A stretch of 64,000 nucleotides of DNA from Ophiodon elongatus (GCA_016806645.1 JACSYO010001006.1:454001-518000), one strand, 5' to 3'. Numbered from the stretch's first letter, positions 47,245 through 60,130 are shown. Translations and numbers: made by a program. The notes: generated by a model not told the origin, from the letters alone.

Positions 47245-48065
47245 GAGACGTGTCAGCAGTGTGTGCTCCCGGCGGGCTGCTGGGACACACAGCCCGAGCG
47301 GGGTTGACCTCTACGGAGGGCGGTGCGTCTGATGCCCGGTGTCAGCTCGGAAGGCTTTTAGATTGCCTCATTGTGGCGCACGGACATGTTCGGGCACAAG
47401 TACTTCCTCGTGCGTCCAAGTATGCGTATACACACATACACACTTTTTCTTTTTTTTTTTTTTTTTTTTAAAAAAAAACCTAACCCAGCTATTCTAGTGT
47501 CTTCTCGTGCACCCATTAAGCTACACGGTGGACAGAGGAGCACGTACAAGCTTGTGACGAAAATTGCTGTTACATAATCCCCATTCAAAGTCTAGCCACG
47601 GCTGTAAAGCCCTTTACTACGACACAGAAACAGACACTCAGTTACACGACGACAGGGGCAATAAACACGTAGAAGAAGACACCCGTCTCTCTTCAGTCAC
47701 GGCGGCTATAAGCGACCGACTAGCGCTAGCTGGCCGACTCACCGGAGGGTGTGGACGGTTAGCTCGCTAGCTATCTGAAGACAGATGCGGGTCATGTGCA
47801 GCTCAACCGGCCGGTTACCGGCGTCAGCTCGCGGGCACTGACAGCCAAAAACGGTCATGTCACGGTGACAGAGAAAATAGGACGACTCGCTTCAGTCTGA
47901 AGTAACGACCATGTTGGTCCACAGAAAGCGACGTAGCATCCGAGTCAGCGAGAGGCGGAGGGACGAGGGACGAGAGAGACCCACACACCACCGGGAGGAT
48001 GAACCACCGTCTCATTGTACGAGTACACGAGTGTTAATGCTGATGTCAAGGGGATATTTACTTAC

Positions 48066-48140
48066 ATGGACATTCACAGCAGGTTCTCTCCTTCAATAGT
48101 CAGCGTCCTCTCCAGCAGGCTTTACTTTCTAAAGGAGATA
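48066..48140 (-). other. tob1: Candidate non-coding first exon of tob1
   Basis: On the minus strand the sequence CCAT|GTAAGTAAA gives a consensus donor with GT at 48065-48064, implying a 1048-bp intron to the acceptor at 47018. A TATA-like element lies at 48168-48175, which would place initiation near 48.14 kb. A second good donor, CCG|GTGAGT with GT at 47742-47741, lies nearer the coding exon and could end an alternative first exon. The start is a guess from TATA spacing, and transcript data would be needed to choose. Confidence 0.35.
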
Positions 48141-48167
48141 CAAAATCACGTTGCCGTCGTCGTGTCT

Positions 48168-48429
48168 CTATAAAGCTCCAGGCGGGGCTTCCGTGGGGGT
48201 ACAGTCGAAATTCCGGTTAACAGGCTTGTACGCTAACTCCCCACAGCCTGGGAGTTTTTTACAACTCTGCCCTTTAAAACTTGGGCTGGTTTGTTTTTAT
48301 AGTAGTCCTCCGCCACGGACATGGAGGAGGTGGTGATGCGGCTCACAGAGGTCAACACCCAGTAACGTGTTTCTATTGGCCGAGCACGGCGTCGTCATCG
48401 ACAACCGCCCCGACGACGGCTGTGATTGG
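48168..48429 (-). promoter_or_regulatory. Candidate tob1 core promoter (TATA-like plus two CCAAT boxes)
   Basis: The plus strand reads CTATAAAG at 48168-48175, a TATA-like motif usable in either direction. ATTGG at 48375-48379 and 48425-48429 are CCAAT boxes in minus orientation, 50 bp apart, as in NF-Y-dependent promoters. A GC-box-like CCCCGCC (minus strand) lies just upstream of the TATA. The orientation of the CCAAT boxes agrees with a minus-strand start near 48.14 kb, but divergent plus-strand initiation is also possible. Confidence 0.4.
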
Positions 48430-48480
48430 AGGGTTCGGTGCTCAATCAACCGCAGGGTTCTATTTACGGTAGTGGTTCGC

Positions 48481-50604
48481 CTTTCATGTGCTCTGGGACT
48501 ATTTTATTCGAGCAGGTTTTCAGCTAAAATATATTTTGATAGCCAAAATACGATTCCTGTAACATCTTTAAATAAAACCTAACACCATCATGGTTGCAGG
48601 GTAAAGACTGACAGATCTACACGGGTCTTGTTTCAAGTGAAGCCTTCTTAAAGATCCTCTGTGCTCAAAGGCTGTGCTCAGTCGTGCACGAAACCTACGG
48701 CTGAACAAGGAGTCTATTGAGACCAACGTGCTCAGCAGTCTGTATAATTACCAGAGTCCACACCGGAATGAAACCACGGTCGGCTCTGCTCGTCCCACTA
48801 CAGGGTTAAACAGAGCGCGATAGCCACCGTGGCGGAGGGACACACCTGTCACTGGCCGTGTTCCGGCTTCTCACCAATAACATTTTACTGTTCCTCGAGC
48901 CGGCTGCATCTGTGTATCTAAACTGAACAGCGTTTGTTTATTGGACGTGGTGTTCTATGACAGAGAACTATTTCCACCATTTTTATCAACAAAAGGGACG
49001 GAATTTCACAATTGCCATCAATGTAAATATTGGCATTATTTCCCCCACTGTGTACCTGAGATACACTTCTCTTCATCATAAGGGTTCTGTTGGACCGTGG
49101 AAACACATTGATATACAAAATGGTTCCCGGCAGCTCTCCGGGGCTGGAGGGCTGGCTTCTTGTTTTTCCAGCAGCTGTACAGTGCAAGGCCTCGGCTCTC
49201 CCCTGACGGGCCCAAGGTGTTCGACACCACAGCCTGCTCTTACCTAACATGGGCTCCAGCACTGTGTGTTTGTACAGTGAATACAATGCCACATGAATCG
49301 TACAGCTGGGGGGAGGAGGGGATGAGGAGGAGAGGAGACAGGCTGTCCCTCCGAAGGAGGCGGGGGAGGAGCTGAGACACAAAAAGTATTCCCTGACTCA
49401 AAACCCCGTATGTCATATCTGTAAACGCTACATTTGAGAGCTGATTTGTAGTCGATCGGCCTGTCTCATGCAGGCTCTCCAGAGGGAACAGCCGAGGAGT
49501 TCGATATCATTTCAGAGGCGTGTATGATTGATCTGAATCAATATTAATTTAATTAGGTAGTCTGTTGTCCTAGTCATGTTCCGCACTTAATAAAGGGTCG
49601 CAGAAATGAAGACAAATGTGGACACAATCCTCTCCTCTTTCTCTGCCGAGCTAAAGGGAACGCGTATGCTTCAAAGTGCATTATACATCACGGCAACATC
49701 AGAGTGGCCTCAGACAGCCAGCTACATCCCCGTGAGAGCGTTGGCTTTAAGAGAATGTATGGAGTACAAAGAGGAGAGAAGCGGAGAGCCAGTCTTTCAT
49801 AGCCATTCTTGTCTCTTTAAGTGCATTTTTTTGTATTCACAGCATTACTCCTCTTTCTCACGTCTGCAGATCTGCAGAGTTAATCCATACATTTTAAAGT
49901 AACGGCACACTAAGCTATGAACGAAATGATATGACTGTATGGTGATGAAATACATAAATGCTGGTGTTGATATTGATATTTCCTAGCAGTTCTAATCTTG
50001 AAAGGCCTACTCTGAGAGAGAGTCGACCGTTTGGAAAAAAAAGAACGTTAACGCCCTCCCATCATGTAATTATCAGTAACCACTGTGTCGCATCACAACC
50101 ACAGCCCAGCCCAAGCCTGTTCCTTGCTTTCTGTGGACGGGAAATTAATCTCTCAGCACATGACAGAACGTTTGGTGAACCGGTGTTGATGACGGTAGCG
50201 ATGTGCTTTCCGACGCTGCGACGAGAGTGTTTAGATGAATCACTAAATTGTAATGATTAACACATTTTTCTCATTTGGCGGCTGGCTAGTTAGCTAGCTA
50301 ACGTTAGCTAATCCCAGCATGTTTTTCATGCTGACGTTACACCGGTGGTCAGCGGGGCCAACGCCGGGTCCCTGCTTCCCTGCAGCTAGGAGACTGCTGC
50401 CGGGCCGAGAGGAGGCGGCCGCTCCAGAGATGGAAGCACCTGAATTTGAGTTGCTACAGCTGCGACGGCCCGTCTACAAAGCTCGCGCCCGCTCTCCTTC
50501 CGGCCAAGTCGTCTCCCAGCGGCGGGGAACAAGGCGGAGGGACCCCAGGCTGTAATTCTTGTCTCATTTGTGGTCTGATAAACAGTCAATTCATCAAATT
50601 CAGT
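48481..50604. other. tob1 upstream flank, no confirmed gene
   Basis: 48.9-49.4 kb has overlapping frames on both strands without domains. 50319-50555 is CpG-rich with a 78-codon plus-strand ATG frame, described as a finding. Confidence 0.45.
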
Positions 50605-51003
50605 GCTCCATATTGCTATTTCTTTTCGGTTTCACTGTCGCTATCTTGTATTACGGCCGTCACCATGTTTTTTTTTTCCGCAACCAATGAACAGAAGTTA
50701 CCATATTTGGAATGCGAAGGAGTGACGTAGCAACGCCATATACGTGCATCCCCTGCTTTATGGTGTGTTTGACTCTAAATGGACCATAATTTACTAAATG
50801 AACATCATGCTGTATTGAAGAAGACTTGAAACTAGAGATTGAGACATAAACTCATGTTTACAATGTTTACTGAGGGAATAAATCAAGTGAGAAGTTTCTT
50901 TTTTTGCAACCGGAGGAGTCGCCCCCTGCTGGTCAGTAGAGAGAATACACGTTTTAAGACACTTCGGCATTGGCTTCACTCGACAGAACCGGAGGTTGCC
51001 GCC
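50605..51003 (-). repeat. Interspersed repeat family R3, copy D (reversed)
   Basis: Same order as copy C. It includes GAACAGAAGTTACCATATTT, the roughly 120-bp stretch around CATAATTTACTAAATGAACA (very similar to copy C) and GGCTTCACTCGACAGAACC. A piece around the AAGTCTATGAG block is deleted. Confidence 0.75.
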
Positions 51004-51450
51004 TGTGTTTGACGACGCTGCGTCTAGGCTTTCCTCATACGGAAGTGGGCCCCTTGCCCACTTTTTTTGCATTTTTCAACAAATATGCAGTGGGTGGACC
51101 GAGGTTCGGACCGAGGATACAATTGAACCCCTTACGTCTATATGGAGGTTAATCGTGGTTCACCACAGTGCTGCGGCCGATGTTTAGCTCAGTACCACGT
51201 CCCAGTGCCATAAACAAAGTGCTATAAAATGCAGCCGGAGGGCTGCAGGACGCTGCTGGGCACAACGGAGAGTTCTTCCAGCCTTCCAGATTGAGTCTCA
51301 GCAGGTGTGAGAGATGAGTCCCTCCCCCATCGGGGATCTCGTGTGATGGATGACCCGGGCACAAACTTAACACACCGCGGGGGGGCCTTGGAGACACACC
51401 AAGGCCACCAGAGCAGGCTTGTTTTTTTTGTTTTTTTTCTCACGCCACAG

Positions 51451-51723
51451 GAAATGTGTGACTACGATCAAATGTTCAAAACATTTGCACGATAGGCTGC
51501 ATCGCTATTTTCCCCAGCACGCTCAGAAATACCAGGAGCAGGTCCAGAGTCCCTCTGCTCATTCTCCCACTGCGTCTACTCGGTAAGTAAGTGTTAGTTT
51601 TGGCTGTGGGTATAGGCGCTGCTTAACAATGACCTATTTGTTATTCTCCACCAGAGTATGGATCTGGTGAGCGGCGAAAGCCTCCTCCTGTTGTTGTGAG
51701 TCCGTCCGGCTGGGGACCTGGAG
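51451..51723 (+). other. Exon-like pair around a 72-bp mini-intron
   Basis: A T-rich tract ending CACGCCACAG (51441-51450) looks like a strong acceptor. 132 bp later comes TCG|GTAAGTAAG (GT at 51583-51584). TTATTCTCCACCAG at 51641-51654 gives a second acceptor, so the implied intron is 72 bp, typical of small teleost introns. One frame stays open through the first segment (QHAQKYQEQVQSPSAHSP) but stops 18 nt into the second. CAAATAAAG at 51734-51742 could be a poly(A) signal. This could be the end of an unannotated transcript or a chance set of splice-like motifs. Confidence 0.25.
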
Positions 51724-51750
51724 GTAAACGTGGCAAATAAAGTGAGATGT

Positions 51751-53998
51751 TTCAGCGTGACTCATGCTAATTTTTAAGTGAAGTCAGTCCACATAGATGT
51801 TTTACGCCTTCTCTGTGAGGCCCCTTTTTCTCTTCTCTGGCTTTGTGGCTGCACACAAAGCTCTGTTCAAAGCCCAGATGTGGTCACTGGATATTCATTT
51901 GATATGCGTAACATCACATGCTCAATACTTGGAGGGGATTAAATGTAAGAGGACAAAAAAAAGATGAATATGTGCCACTCTTTGTTTGCTCACAACCAAG
52001 AAAAGACGGACAAGAAACAGCCGTTTTATAAGGAAAGAAATTGTATTCTCGCCTACTGAACTGAAAGAAGAGTCCAAAAAAAAAAGCACTGCTCATGTGA
52101 GCATGTTGTATAATGAAAGCTGTCACAGACACAGCATTCATTTCTTTTGGCTATTTGACTGACACCGAGCGCGCTCGGGTAGATTTATTAGATCCTGTTC
52201 TTTCCAGTGGACTTCAAAGTGAAGTCTCCCTCCCTAACACTGTTTGAGGTGTTAAGGAAAGGTGACTTCACTCAGCCGCCACGAAACACACTCTACTGGT
52301 TTCGCGCCGAGCGACACGAGTTGCCCGACTCTTCTGTGTTGCTCAGCACGACTTCTCTTTCACCACGACGCTACAGAAGGAGAAGTTAGGGTTCAGGCAG
52401 CGAGCGCACGGGGTCATGTTGAGGGGAACTGTCCCAGCAGCACTCTGGGGACACGCGGTCGCCGTGTTGGTTGGATCCATTCAGCCAACACGCCCACCAT
52501 AAGTGGTCTTTGTCAATATTTAATACTCTGCCAGTAGCTCCGACCACTGCACGGTCACATGGAATGCGTTTCATGTGTGCGTCCACCGACAAAAGATTTG
52601 CAAATAAAAATAAAAAAAACTGTAGATCGCATTTCGTGGCTATTTCACGACCTGCCACGACACTGGGCCGCTCACACGGGCTTTCTTCATAGCTCGAGCT
52701 CAGACTTCTTTACTATCCTTTTCAATTCAAGGTTATGCGTGACGTCCAACCATGTGCGGCAGCATACATCTTCAGGTATATTGTATATAGACAGTAGGGC
52801 CAACCAAAACAATGTCGGATCCTTTCTCCTTTTTAAAGCCGCTAGAATTCATATTTTTACATTAACAATTCATCACGACTGTGTGTAATGTGAAAGGGGT
52901 CACTAGTAGTGATGAACCTACAGATATTTCCCCCCCCCCCCCCCCCGCACCCTCCCTCCCCCCACCCTCAGCTTCACAGAGCATTTTAGCATATGAACAT
53001 TTAATGTTTTGGTTGACTCTCGCTGCTCTCATCCGCAGCATGCAGCTGTTTGTTTTTTTTATCACAAAAACGCTCTGATAAACTGACTGTCTGCGACTCG
53101 CCCAGCACCCTATGGCAGACACACCAAGTTAGCAGCCAGCTGATGAACACAGATGAACATTTAAGAGCTGGAGAGCTGGACTTCTTTGTTAGGAGTTGGT
53201 GGCGACCTAAAACAGGAGTCCAGAAACATTGTGTCGTGAGGTAAGAAGATGAAATGAACATTTTTAGATTTGAAAAGTGTTAAGGATCAGTGAACTGAGG
53301 AAGTATGACAGTGTGAGCATGTAAGGGTTTTGACATTATTGACATTTGATCAATTTCCTGCACCAATATGGTTTCTTGCAGCCTTCCCTCCAAACACAAG
53401 GTTCTCTTCTATCTCTGGTCATTTAACCCGTGGAGACGTCCTCCCCGTGCATACACATCATTTACCAGCCGAACAGGTGTGATCCCACGTGGACCGCAAG
53501 TTTTACTGCTCCTTATTGAAATACAGGGTCTTGTCCGATGTGGAGGATCCAATTAGTATTCTCAGCGGATCCGTGGCGACAGCAATCTAAGATTACGCGG
53601 CTCGCTGGAATTTATAGCCGCGATGCATTGTCACGCGCAGGCACCTGCTTTATTCTCCCCTTCAGCTCAAACGGAGTGACGGGAAAGAAAACGTCTTCAA
53701 ACGCGCTGCTGTGACGGTGAGCGCTGTTGACGCAGGAAAATCCTCTTCAAAGTTTACAAAATGAGCCTTGACTCTGCTACACGACGGGCCCTCTGGGGCC
53801 CGGGGACCGGGAGTCACGTGCCGCTTCCTCTTGGAGTTTGTTTACAAATGCTGCGGTGCGGCAGAGGGAAGCCAGAGAGCGCTTCTTCCTTTTTCTCCAC
53901 ACCGGTGCGAGGAATGATATTCATATAAGCAGCACGAAACATTTGCTCCGTGAGGACAACGCAGACGTCTCCCGGAAGCTCTGAGCTTACCTTGCCAT

Positions 53999-54000
<2 letters not shown>
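51751..54000. other. Intergenic, no gene seen
   Basis: Short frames on both strands. A run of about 17 C lies at 52930-52946. 53.58-53.90 kb is moderately CpG-rich. Confidence 0.5.

Positions 54001-54048
<48 letters not shown>
54001..54048 (+). repeat. (GT)n microsatellite
   Basis: A perfect GT array that drives two overlapping poly-Cys/Val-leading frames continuing to 54555. Neither frame has a domain. Confidence 0.95.
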
Positions 54049-54054
<6 letters not shown>

Positions 54055-56319
54055 GTGGGGGTGGGAGAGGTGAGGATGGCGAGGTGGTGTTTATGTGGAA
54101 TAATGAGCGCGTTCCCGCCGTGTGTAGCACCCAGCGGTTTACAGCCCGGTTACAGTGTTGTGACCCCTCGGGGCCGATTCCTATCAAGCCATCTGGAGGA
54201 GACGGAAGGTTACACAATAGAGGATCAGCTGTGCTCCTCCCACTTAAATACCATTCTGCTGTACTATTTGGTTTCATGTTGGGGGGGATTATGTTTAGCA
54301 TGCCGGGTGCTGTGTCATGAATCGGCCAACCGAGCAGAACACCGTCGCATCAAGCTTAATAACACGTGGGCATGGCACGGATACAAGACCGCCGTCCCGC
54401 CTCAGACGGGCAGAGCTGTGCCCTTGCACAGTCCGATCGACTTTTTGAGAAATTCAATTACGCTCCGAGATGAACAGCCAGTGCTTGTGGATGGAATGGG
54501 TTTTCGAGTGAGAGCCATCCATCGCAGTGGGAACGTGTCACATTTCCATGCATAGTGAATGGAGTATGCTACAGTGGGCAGGCTGTCCCTGTCATTGTGA
54601 TTTGTATTTTTATCTGTAACCCCCCCCTCTGCCCCACCCCCCTCCCCTACCACACGCTCCTTTAAAACAGATTTCTGTCATCTCCACCTCGTCTGTGTGG
54701 GTGAGATCCATCCCTGGGCAGGCGGCGCGATGGATGATGGCAGATTATGCCAACAACACACATCATCAGCACAAGATATTAACAGAGACATTAGCATGTA
54801 CAAGCGCCAATGCATCCATCAAAACATTGCTTTTTTTTCTTCTTTTTTTTCACGTAAACTCCCGACAGAGTGTTACACACAGCCAGAATTTGCACAGACC
54901 CTCTATTGAGAAGCCCTCAATGCTGTTTCCCAGAAACGATGTCAATGTAGTCATGGCAACTATTCTTACACATTACCCGGTACTTTTCCACCGCTAAGAG
55001 TAGCACTCAAGTGATATTTTTCTGACAAATGTCAGATCTCTCATCTCTTAAATGGCAATGAGGATTTGGGTTGTTTTTTTCTTCCCCACAGTTGCTACTT
55101 TAAAATGCAAAAGGAGGGAGAATGGTGTGCGGGCCACAGAGACAAACGTGATGGAGAGGAGAAACAGAGGAAGCAGCTCGGTTAAGGTTAATCCTTTTTC
55201 CTTTCTGCCTCCATAAACAGCTGACCAGGATGGGGAAACGGGACGAGAAGGAATAAATGAGCTAGAAGTCATGATCCTCCATGTGCCGGGAGGATAATGG
55301 CTCACTAATTCACTCCATGTATGTATTGTAAACACCCTAATAGGAAGACAAGAGGCCCCTCGCTTCATATGCTGAATATTCAGTGAATCCCTGCAGGAAA
55401 AGTGAAATATGAATTTGATGGAGACAAATGTGCGTCGTTGTCTGTAACCTCGCCTCCACCTCCTGCAGCAGCAGCAGCAGTCAGTGCTCTCTGTGGTTCG
55501 GAGAGCTGACACAGTGCTGTTGGGGTAACGAGAGAAGGTGGAGCCATATTTCGCTGATGGATGTCCTTTGATAGAAATGGAGAGAGGTGATAGGCCGGGC
55601 AAAAAACGAGCGTGAGAACACAAAAATGAGCCGCGGTGCAGAATAAAAAACGAGTGTTTTCAGGGCCCGCTGCAGGGGGGGTTGGGGGTAGGGGGGATGG
55701 GGAGGTGTAATTGTGACATTGCTCTTTGGCTGGGTATTGCTACTCAGTGCAATTCAGCCCAGTAATCAGAAAGCATTGGGGTGAACACTCAACACGATCA
55801 ATCCAGTCAATTCAGGCAGTTTGGATGATAAATGGCAACGGCAAAACCGTAACTTGGATACACATGGATGAAAAAGGAAAGAATTTCCTCATGGGCTCCC
55901 TCCTGATAGAACACTTACTCTTATTTCTCAGCCTGGATGCTCCACCAGGGCCTTCTGCTATACAGATGTTTATATATTCTGGGAACGGCATTAGCAACAT
56001 TAGTCATAGCTTCATATTGTGAACATATTGAAATATATCTCATGCCATTTTTGAGGCTGTGGTTTGGGATTTTTAGTGCAGGTTTTGAAAACAAGAGTTT
56101 TTATTGGAACTACTTTCTGCTGAAGAAATAGTCCCTAAAAATCCGTTGACAGCGCTCGCCGTCATTTGTAAATGTTGTGAGTATTCACGTCATTTGTACC
56201 GGGGTAGTGGCAAAAGTGACAGAGACAGGTATCTCAAAACCTGGACGCATACAAATAAACTCTCTGCACAGCTATATAGGCTATATGACGTAATAGCCCA
56301 ACACTAATTTGCTTTCTAA
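54049..56319. other. Intergenic, no gene seen
   Basis: A 191-codon minus-strand frame at 55048-55623 has no recognisable domain and no supporting splice or poly(A) context. G runs lie at 55674-55705. Confidence 0.5.
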
Positions 56320-56520
56320 CATTTGTAAAGAATACTTGAGAGTATGCTACGCCACTTTCATGTCTGTAGTATGGAGCTAGAGCCATGAGACGCTTAGCCT
56401 AGCTTAGAGTAGACTGGTAACAAGGAGGAATGCTAGCATAGCTAGTTCCAAAATACACCTACCAACACCAATTAACATATTGTATCTTGTTTGTTTATTC
56501 CATTCACAAACTGAACCAAC
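56320..56520 (-). repeat. Possible repeat family R8 copy, reversed and degraded
   Basis: Words such as CTTAGCCTAGCTTAG and GCTAGCATAGCTAG, and the closing TTGTTTGTTTATTCC, resemble the reversed R8 core. Weak similarity. Confidence 0.35.
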
Positions 56521-57619
56521 GAAGGTGGACCAACCCCTTTACAGTTAGAATGGTTAGCAGGTAATCACGGGCCTACTTTCAACAACGTATTAGGGCCGTG
56601 CAGGTACACGAGGGGATAATAGTCCAAGAGATTGGTAAATTTATGAGAAAAAAGGCACAAATTTAGCATTTGTCTGAATTGACAAATAAATATATAAAAC
56701 AATTGTTCTCATAAGTTTGTGACTTTAGTCTCAGAAACTTTTGAGTTTTTTCCAAGCAAGTTTATGACTTTATAATATCAAAGAAACCCCAACTTTTTTC
56801 TTGTAAATTCTTTTATCTTGGAATATTAACCCCCTCCACTCAGACGGCTCCGTAAATATTAGTTTGTTTTTTCCCTACAATGGCCCTTATACAACGCACA
56901 GAAACAGAAAAAGAAACGTTCATGGTTATCATCAGCATTGTCATTGTTATAAAGGAAACATTTGTCTTTAGTCAACTGTTCTCAAGCTTCTTCTTTCACT
57001 GAGGAACAGATGGTTTGTTGTAGCAAACAGACTCCACTTCTCTTGTCATTACAGTTTCAGATTTACACCTAAAAGCAGCTTTTACAAACGTGTGGATTAC
57101 AGCTATAGGGGCTATAAGGACTCTGGGTCGGTGACTTGCTGACCATGTTGCTCGCAGTTTGTCAATAGATAAACCCCTACAGGATCTGAAGTTTGACCTT
57201 GGTGGGTCAGCTTCCCTCCTATCTCTCACCATCCAAAACCAACGTCATGTGTCCCTTTGTTACGCCACCTCCTATAAGTACAATACAAAAGGCCACACAA
57301 GGCCACTCCAGTGCTCGCCACAATGAAGCTGAGCTGTGTCAATCCCACAAAGCTGCTGGTGTTGGGAAATATCCACCGCCTGGTGGGACACAGAGACCCA
57401 GTCTCAACGTCAACAGCTTAGCTAACAATGTGAGATGGGAAATACCTACATCCTGGTTACTGATGTAATATGATTTGTAGTAAATATTACTGTGGACACA
57501 ACACAGGGATGAACTCCTTTCATTCACGGTTGTTGTTCACACAGAATTCGTGGCATAACTGAACATTTAATTCCTTTCGTTATTTCTAGCAGCTACTGAG
57601 TGCTAAACCTAGTCTTTTG

Positions 57620-57800
57620 ATGAGCCACTGGCCTTTCCTCTAGCGCCACCATCAGGTTGATATTTAGTTTTTCTGTTGAGAAAAAACCCAGCAACTATTG
57701 GATTGATTGTCATAAAAAGTTCATGCACTCACTCATGTCCCCAGATTGTAATAACCGCGGTGATCCCGTGATGACTTTTCATCAAGCGCCACCATCAGGT
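57620..57800 (+). repeat. Interspersed repeat family R7, copy 2
   Basis: CTCTAGCGCCACCATCAGGT and, 150 bp on, ATCAAGCGCCACCATCAGGT are the family's hallmark, here duplicated. ATTGGATTGATTGTCATAAA lies between them. Confidence 0.6.
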
Positions 57801-58029
57801 CAAAATGAACGACATTCCCCTCAGCTGTCTCTTGGAAACCCTGAGTTCGGCCTCTCGGAAGTCGGCATCTCAGGTTTTTTGACGATCAGGAGTGACATGA
57901 GAGGGCGGCGCTAAGTAAAACTCAACAATGAATAAGACATTTTTAAGCGACCAAAAAGGTTACAATTAACTTTTATGAACTGAATCTACACGGTGAAAGG
58001 GTTGAAGTTTGAAGATACAAACACAACAA

Positions 58030-58200
58030 CTCCCCGACAAGACAACGCCATGGTAACGACCTGTCAATCACAAGGTAGCCTCGCCATAAAGCATACCCTG
58101 CTTTATTGTCTATTTTACTCCATATAGGACCATAATCTACTCAATGAACATCTTGCGCATGACACCATAAACTTCCGCATTGACTTCACTTTGTAACAAA
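58030..58200 (-). repeat. Interspersed repeat family R3, copy E (deleted)
   Basis: CATGGTAACGACCTGTCAAT, GGACCATAATCTACTCAATG and CTTCCGCATTGACTTCACT are the two ends of R3. The roughly 180-bp centre is missing. Confidence 0.55.
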
Positions 58201-59699
58201 AACACTTTGGCCCTGGCTCAGACTTTCAGGTGTGAAAAGGTCCTTTTTTGTGTACATTAACCAAAAAAGACTTGTCTACGGTCCAACCTGCAAGGCGAGT
58301 TAGTTGTGTGCCTCGGCTTACCGAGGCACACATAAATAAGCCGCTGTATGTACAGCCCAGTGTGGCTGACCGTCTCCCTCAGAGTTAAGTCCTGTCAGGC
58401 ATTTATTTAGCGCGGTGTTTACTGTCTGCCATGACCTACGCTGTGGGCGGAGAGAGACACCCACAGCCCTGAACTGGGATCAGGCCTGGTAAGAGCGGAC
58501 AGATCCGGAAGAATGTCACAGGGAAGTGGTGAGCGGTTCCGTGTCCGTGTGAAAATCCATTAATCACAAATCGGCCCCTGATTGAAACGAGAGGTCAAAG
58601 AACGAACCCAAACATGCCTCCCTGTGCTCCCTGTGCTCCCTCCCTCCCCCATCACCCCCTCCCTCCCCTGGCCACTTCGTTCTTCATTCTTTTTCCTATT
58701 TCTTCACTCTGTTGTGTAAGCCCCTCCTTCTTTACACTCAGCTCTGTAGTATTTGCCCTTTTTCCCCCTGAGACAGATTGCTCTTCTTATCTGTACTTCT
58801 TTCCATAAAATGTTCTCTATTTTTTCCCCCCTCTCTGCACTCAGTCACAGTGTGAGTGGCTGAGGTCTGGAGCGATGCCAGTACAAACAGCTTGGACAAA
58901 CCTGCTTTCAGAACAGAGTCCATAAGAGCACAAGAAAGTGTGTGTGTGTGTGTGTGTGTGCGTGTGTACTCACGTGACTGAGTCCAGGACACGGTGCTAT
59001 GTGTCTACGAGGTCAACATGTACATCCTCGTTTTGGTTTTAATAGGGCAGGATGAACTAACCACACAAATGTGTGTGCTTTCCCTTTTCACTGGGTTGGC
59101 CTGATGTCTGCTTGTACTAACCCCAGGGCACATTGCACACACATGCTGCATTAATCAGCTGTGTTATTGATAATTGCTCTGAGGCATGCTCATTACCTAC
59201 CAATAAAGCAGCGTGGCGATAAGACATTCAGTACCAGCAGCGCACAATAACTCATTTATCTAAATGGAGAACATTTCCCAAGATAAGCCTGTATGCTGAA
59301 TCAATAGGATAAACAACGAGGGTAATAATCTTATATTTAGATTTTTTTTTAAAAAACTGCTTGTTTGTTTAAAAAAAAGAAATAGTGCTGACTTGACTTA
59401 TTTCATCTAAATGTCACATGTCTTAAATTGATCTAAAATATTACAAACAACATGTCTGCTAATGATCCACCTCAAGCCCACGCTGCGAATACATCGTATC
59501 TAAATAAGTCAAGTTGTTAATGAGTCCCACAAATCTACTGCTTTCGTCGGCCGCTGCAGTACGATTATTTCACTCCAGAAAAATCTACTTATTTTAAAGA
59601 TTTTTCAGAAATATGTTTAGTTTCCTAAAACATGACAGAATATGGCAGATTGAAAAAAAAGTCTCGAAAGAAGTGGACCGTGGCTTATTTTAATGCTGC
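58201..59699. other. Intergenic; one (GT)n array, no gene seen
   Basis: A GT/GC array lies at 58938-58968. 58615-58830 is pyrimidine-rich. 59115-59240 is a repeat-free, even-composition stretch noted as a possible conserved non-coding element. Confidence 0.5.
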
Positions 59700-59930
59700 A
59701 GAAATGATTTTTTTCTTTTCGCCATTTAGGGGCAGTGCAACAAGCTGTAAACACAACATTGACATATTATCACCTCATAACGCCAATATGGTGACACAGA
59801 GCCGTAATCACATTCATTTGAACTCATCCTTTCAGCTCTGTTTTGGTCTCCACCAACTCCGAAAATAAATATCAGTCTCTTTTGGCTGTACGAAAACACT
59901 TATGGCCCGTTCTCTGTGGGTTGGCCACCA
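59700..59930 (+). repeat. Interspersed repeat family R1, copy 2
   Basis: TTTAGGGGCAGTGCAACAAG opens it. CAGCTCTGTTTTGGTCTCC and TCTCTGTGGGTTGGCCACCA follow in the order of copy 1. Confidence 0.6.
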
Positions 59931-60130
59931 TGAGCTGCATCTTCCTCATTGCACATAGTCATTTTTTCTATTGTTAACATAAAAATGCAGACTTTAAAGG
60001 TCTACTTAGCACAACAAGTTGTGTTTGGTGGGAAGATGGTGAGGGATCGTGTTCTTACGTTGGTTGGGCGCGGTGTCAGCTTGGAGCCTATAGTGGCATC
60101 TAGAGGAGACATCATGAAAATCTTTGTACA

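Larger units (their letters stand above)
47260..48480. promoter_or_regulatory. CpG-rich, CpG-island-like block upstream of tob1
   Basis: CpG dinucleotides are visibly denser here than in the AT-rich, CpG-poor flanks, especially at 47.70-48.03 kb and 48.30-48.48 kb. The block spans the proposed intron, both candidate donors and the CCAAT boxes, as expected for a tob1 promoter. It contains a T-run joined to an A-run at about 47445-47479. I did not count observed/expected CpG. Confidence 0.45.

Noticed and set aside
54001..54555. 184- and 105-codon plus-strand frames
   Set aside because: Both start inside the GT microsatellite and have no domain downstream. They overlap each other in different frames.
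55048..55623. 191-codon minus-strand frame
   Set aside because: The product has a CCCCC run from a GCA-type triplet array and no recognisable domain. The flanks lack gene signals.
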